NCBI GenBank assembly: GCA_030688115.1
Contig: JAUYIX010000004.1
Location: 1 to 7,442, forward strand
Origin: a bacterium
Lineage (GTDB): Bacteria; Patescibacteriota; JAUYIX01
Direction: 5' to 3'
DNA: 7,442 nt
The position numbers and the translations under genes were made by a program. The notes beneath the pieces were generated by a model. That model searched no databases. It saw only the letters and a program-made list of their open reading frames with translations, and had not been told where the DNA came from. This document shows, in pieces, positions 4,888 through 7,442 of the stretch; within the stretch, counting starts at the first letter, position 1, and each line of letters opens with the position of its first letter.

Positions 4888-6317
4888 GAGTACGAGCTGT
4901 TCTTCAAAATACCGTATACCAAGGTGCCGCCAGGACTGTTGGTGTGATTACGGGCCTGATTACTTTTGCTTTATTAACCCGCTATCTCGGGCCTGAGCGG
5001 TTTGGAGACTATAGTATTGCGTTAACGTATACGGGGGTGCTGGCCGCTATCGCCGAGTTAGGAATGCCGGTCTTGCTACTAAAGATTCTGTCGCTGCATA
5101 GACGCTCAGATGCCGCTGTCATCGCCAACTTAAATAGTTTGCGGATTTTTGCCAGCCTGATCGTTTTTTTGGCAGGTGTCGGACTAGCGCAACTGTTGCC
5201 GTATGCCCAAGATGTAAAACTCGGTATCGCAATCGCGAGTATCGGATTTATTTTCCTTAACTTTACTCAGTACATAGGGGTGGTTTTTCAGGAGCGCCTT
5301 AAAACGCATTTGAGCGGACTGGCTGATAGCATCGGTCGGTTACTTGTGCTCGCCGCAACTTTTATTGGCCTCGAGCGCAACGCCCCGCTCTCTTGGTACT
5401 TTTGGGCTTTTGTTGTTGGCAGCCTGGCAACATTTGGTGGAACATATTTTTTAAGCCGTGATCTGTTCAGTCTAAAACTCAAGCTGCGCTTACGTGCCTG
5501 GGGGCCCCTACTACGACAAGCCTTGCCGCTTATGCTTATCTCACTCTTTAGTTTGGTTTACTTCAAAGTCGACACGCTGATCTTGTCATTGCTTGATAGC
5601 TCATACGTAGTCGGTGTGTATAGTGCCGCCTATAAATACATCGACGTTTTTATTACAATTCCGGCCATATTTGGCGCACTGGCTTTGCCATTTTTTACTC
5701 GCTCGACCGAGCACCGCGAGGAGCAGCGGTTTGGCAGACAGTTCGAGCGGTCGCTACGCCTGATCTTAATGAGTGGCGGTCTCCTCGCAGCGGTGACCTT
5801 TGTCGAGGCTGACCGATTTATTACAATATTCTCCGGCACAGCTTACGCTGAGAGCATCATCATACTAAGAATACTGGCGTTAGCTATTTTACCGCTCTTT
5901 TTGGGTAGTCTCTGTTCTACCGCGCTGATAGCCAGAAATAAATCCTACATCGTTGCGTGGATTTTTGGATCGACCGCCGTTATCAGTCTGGTCTTATATG
6001 TCGCCGCCATTGATCGGTTCTCTTTATACGGGGCGGCCGTCAGCACGGTCATGGTTGAGACGGCGATCGCTGTTGCGACAATTACGGCTTTGCTTCGCTC
6101 ATCAATCGTCTTAATCCATTTAAGGATTGTGTTAGGTTATATCTCTAGCGTTTTGGTCCTCGGTGCAACCCTCTACGCTGCACACTCGCTACCGATGGTC
6201 ATAACCATTGCAATAGGGACACTCGTTTATGTACTACTCCTTATCGCATTCCGCGTCGTGCAGCATCACGAAATCAGTCACGTTATCCGTGGCACTCGCT
6301 TGCAGAATCATCGCTAA
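4881..6317 (+). CDS. Oligosaccharide flippase, Wzx/polysaccharide biosynthesis protein family
   Basis: 478 residues from ATG 4881, very hydrophobic, with about 12-14 membrane spans, normal for this MOP-superfamily group (400-500 residues). It would flip lipid-linked saccharide units from the cytoplasmic to the outer face of the membrane. Typical features are the N-terminal first helix (about 10-32), then TRYLGPERFGDYSIA (33-47), the charged YFKVDTLIL in a mid-protein helix (227-235) and VGVYSAAYKYID (244-255). Weak starts at GTG 4836 and ATG 4860 would add 15 or 7 residues; 4881 is preferred because family members usually begin close to this point. No clear Shine-Dalgarno site precedes any of them. 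It is divergent from the Wzz-like gene and its TAA overlaps the stop of the converging methyltransferase gene. The subfamily's substrate cannot be told from sequence. Confidence 0.9.
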   Translation: MSRVRAVLQNTVYQGAARTVGVITGLITFALLTRYLGPERFGDYSIALTYTGVLAAIAELGMPVLLLKILSLHRRSDAAVIANLNSLRIFASLIVFLAGVGLAQLLPYAQDVKLGIAIASIGFIFLNFTQYIGVVFQERLKTHLSGLADSIGRLLVLAATFIGLERNAPLSWYFWAFVVGSLATFGGTYFLSRDLFSLKLKLRLRAWGPLLRQALPLMLISLFSLVYFKVDTLILSLLDSSYVVGVYSAAYKYIDVFITIPAIFGALALPFFTRSTEHREEQRFGRQFERSLRLILMSGGLLAAVTFVEADRFITIFSGTAYAESIIILRILALAILPLFLGSLCSTALIARNKSYIVAWIFGSTAVISLVLYVAAIDRFSLYGAAVSTVMVETAIAVATITALLRSSIVLIHLRIVLGYISSVLVLGATLYAAHSLPMVITIAIGTLVYVLLLIAFRVVQHHEISHVIRGTRLQNHR

Positions 6318-7198
6318 CCCCCAACGCGCTCAAACCAAAAGCTGCCCGGATGATACGTCGCTTGGTGATGCTTAGACAACTGAGCTAACAAGGGTGGATT
6401 GCGCTTACTGAGATAATTTAATGCTAAACGGACTTCAAAGGACGTATTTCCGGATAAAAAAGCTTGAAGCAAATACTGCTCCGTCCAAAAACGTTGGCGC
6501 TTTATTATCCACTCCTTAGGGTATTCATTGGGAATAAATATGTCATGCAGATGCACCGCTACCCCTTTTTGTAGGCGTGGCAATATCTCCAGGATCTCAT
6601 AGTGAACATCGCTGCCAATCGTAAGCACATGGCTCGAATCAATAAACAAAATATCACCCGCACTAAGAGCCGCGAATGTTTTTAACGGCACGTCCTGAGC
6701 CGGCTTTTGTATCAAGCTAAGGGATGGTAGGTTTTTTAACCACTCCGGAGGATAGGGCTCGACAACGGTTAGATGCCCCTGCGAACCCTTGCCAGAGTTG
6801 GCCTTTAGAGCCTCCGCAGCGATTAACGAACTATATCCACCTCCGATCTCTACGATATGCTTAGGCTTACGCAGCCGAATTAAACAATAGTAGGCGCTGG
6901 CGTCTAGCGGGGTCAACGATGGATTATCAGCAGAATATGCCGGGGAGAGAAGATCAGAACCAACCAAGCGGTCGAATTCCCGGGCGTACCGGGTGAGTTC
7001 TAAAAGTAAGGCAAGTTGTTGCTCCTCGCGGAGATCCAAACCCGCCACTGACATTTTTTTATCCCAGAGTGTGTCAGGCAGCTTAGCTGTGTCGGGAATC
7101 GGATAATAGTAGTGGTTAGGCACGACGTGTAAGCCGAGACGCTGCCAAAAACCAAAGCTGCGACGGGTCAACCAACGTAGCACTCGTGAGTAAGCCAT
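6314..7198 (-). CDS. Class I SAM-dependent methyltransferase, Methyltransf_24 type
   Basis: 294 residues. HIVEIGGGYSS (114-124) is the S-adenosylmethionine-binding loop, VEPYP (146-150) holds the acidic residue that contacts the cofactor ribose, and DILFIDSSHV (182-191), VHLHDIF (215-221) and the C-terminal GSFWFER (285-291) are the usual signatures of this family, which is common in surface-polysaccharide clusters. The first 45 residues are basic and aromatic (SFGFWQRLGLHVVPNHYYY) and may lie on the membrane surface. The acceptor is unknown, probably a sugar (inference). The start is ATG 7198; an AGGAG is only one base away (7200-7204), too close to be ideal, and the next in-frame GTG is at 7183, 16 bases from it. 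It lies 14 bases after the HtrA-like gene on the same strand, so it is probably cotranscribed. Its TAG overlaps the flippase TAA by convergent reading. Confidence 0.88.
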   Translation of the reverse strand: MAYSRVLRWLTRRSFGFWQRLGLHVVPNHYYYPIPDTAKLPDTLWDKKMSVAGLDLREEQQLALLLELTRYAREFDRLVGSDLLSPAYSADNPSLTPLDASAYYCLIRLRKPKHIVEIGGGYSSLIAAEALKANSGKGSQGHLTVVEPYPPEWLKNLPSLSLIQKPAQDVPLKTFAALSAGDILFIDSSHVLTIGSDVHYEILEILPRLQKGVAVHLHDIFIPNEYPKEWIIKRQRFWTEQYLLQAFLSGNTSFEVRLALNYLSKRNPPLLAQLSKHHQATYHPGSFWFERVGG

Positions 7199-7212
7199 GC
7201 TCCTAGAGTACG

Positions 7213-7442
7213 CTAATTGCCGATCGCGTCCAGTTGCACCTGATCAGTATGCTCGACGCCCTGCGATATCCAATCAACGGTGATCTGATCTGCGGGCCTA
7301 TAAGTGCGCAAGATAGTTGCCAACGATCGCTCCGGTGTAATCTCCTTGTCATCAATCTTAGTAATGATGTCTCCATCACTAAGCCCCAGTTTATCCGCAG
7401 GAGAACCGGGCACAACCGCACTACCATCTTGGGCTAGGACAT
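7213..7442 (-). CDS. HtrA/DegP-like serine protease, C-terminal PDZ part (5' end off window)
   Basis: The last 75 residues of a protein entering from the right edge and ending in TAG at 7215-7213. They form most of a PDZ domain: AVVPGSPADKLGLSDGDIIT is the standard HtrA start of the second half of the domain, followed by KIDDKEIT, a helix (SLATILRTYRPADQ) and the last strands (ITVDWISQGVEHTDQVQL). The chain stops right after this domain, as in proteases with one PDZ. The trypsin-like catalytic domain with His, Asp and Ser would lie outside the window and is not seen. HtrA proteins degrade misfolded envelope proteins. Other PDZ proteases such as tail-specific or site-2 proteases are less likely, because the PDZ domain is at the very C-terminus. 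It precedes the methyltransferase gene by 14 bases. Confidence 0.75.
   Translation of the reverse strand, partial: VLAQDGSAVVPGSPADKLGLSDGDIITKIDDKEITPERSLATILRTYRPADQITVDWISQGVEHTDQVQLDAIGN

Noticed and set aside
1..7442. CRISPR array, tRNA, rRNA, insertion sequence or phage genes
   Set aside because: I looked for evenly spaced direct repeats, tRNA T-loop signatures, and transposase or integrase motifs and saw none.

Overview
The window is bacterial, with mixed base composition and Shine-Dalgarno sites ahead of only some genes. Most of its genes point to export and modification of a surface polysaccharide: a Wzx-type oligosaccharide flippase, a Wzz-type chain-length regulator and two SAM-dependent methyltransferases. 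There is also the tail of an HtrA-type protease, a large secreted protein of unknown family, and the first 205 codons of an unrecognised protein. The short HtrA tail (one PDZ domain, then stop) and the general look of the flippase and Wzz-like protein recall Patescibacteria/CPR genomes. That is an impression from memory and no taxonomic marker gene is present. The secreted protein looks partly like an outer-membrane beta-barrel, which would argue for a diderm host, so the phylum stays open.

Layout, left to right. Bases 1-615 (minus) are the start of an unknown protein with a coiled-coil-like N-terminus and a GTG start fixed by a strong GGAGG site and an in-frame upstream stop. A divergent spacer (616-778) holds a terminator-like stem that reads on both strands. 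A class I methyltransferase (779-1783, plus) ends at a near-perfect bidirectional intrinsic terminator (1799-1833). Then comes a gene-free, GC-rich stretch (1834-2177) packed with strong hairpins, including a perfect 30-base palindrome. It is followed by the 557-residue secreted protein (2178-3851, minus), which is clearly richer in G+C and in G/C-ending codons than its neighbours and has a long structured leader. The Wzz-like gene (4032-4835, minus) and the flippase gene (4881-6317, plus) diverge from a compact promoter region of about 50 bases. A Methyltransf_24-type methyltransferase (6314-7198, minus) converges on the flippase with overlapping stop codons and lies 14 bases downstream of the HtrA-like gene (7213 to the right edge, minus).

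How it may work together (inference): the flippase moves lipid-linked saccharide units across the membrane, the Wzz-like protein sets chain length, and the methyltransferases decorate or cap sugars. Glycosyltransferases and a Wzy polymerase are not in the window. The secreted protein, with its distinct codon use, good ribosome site and structured flanks, may be an abundant surface protein or a recently acquired gene. The hairpin cluster beside it is the best candidate here for an undescribed structured RNA.
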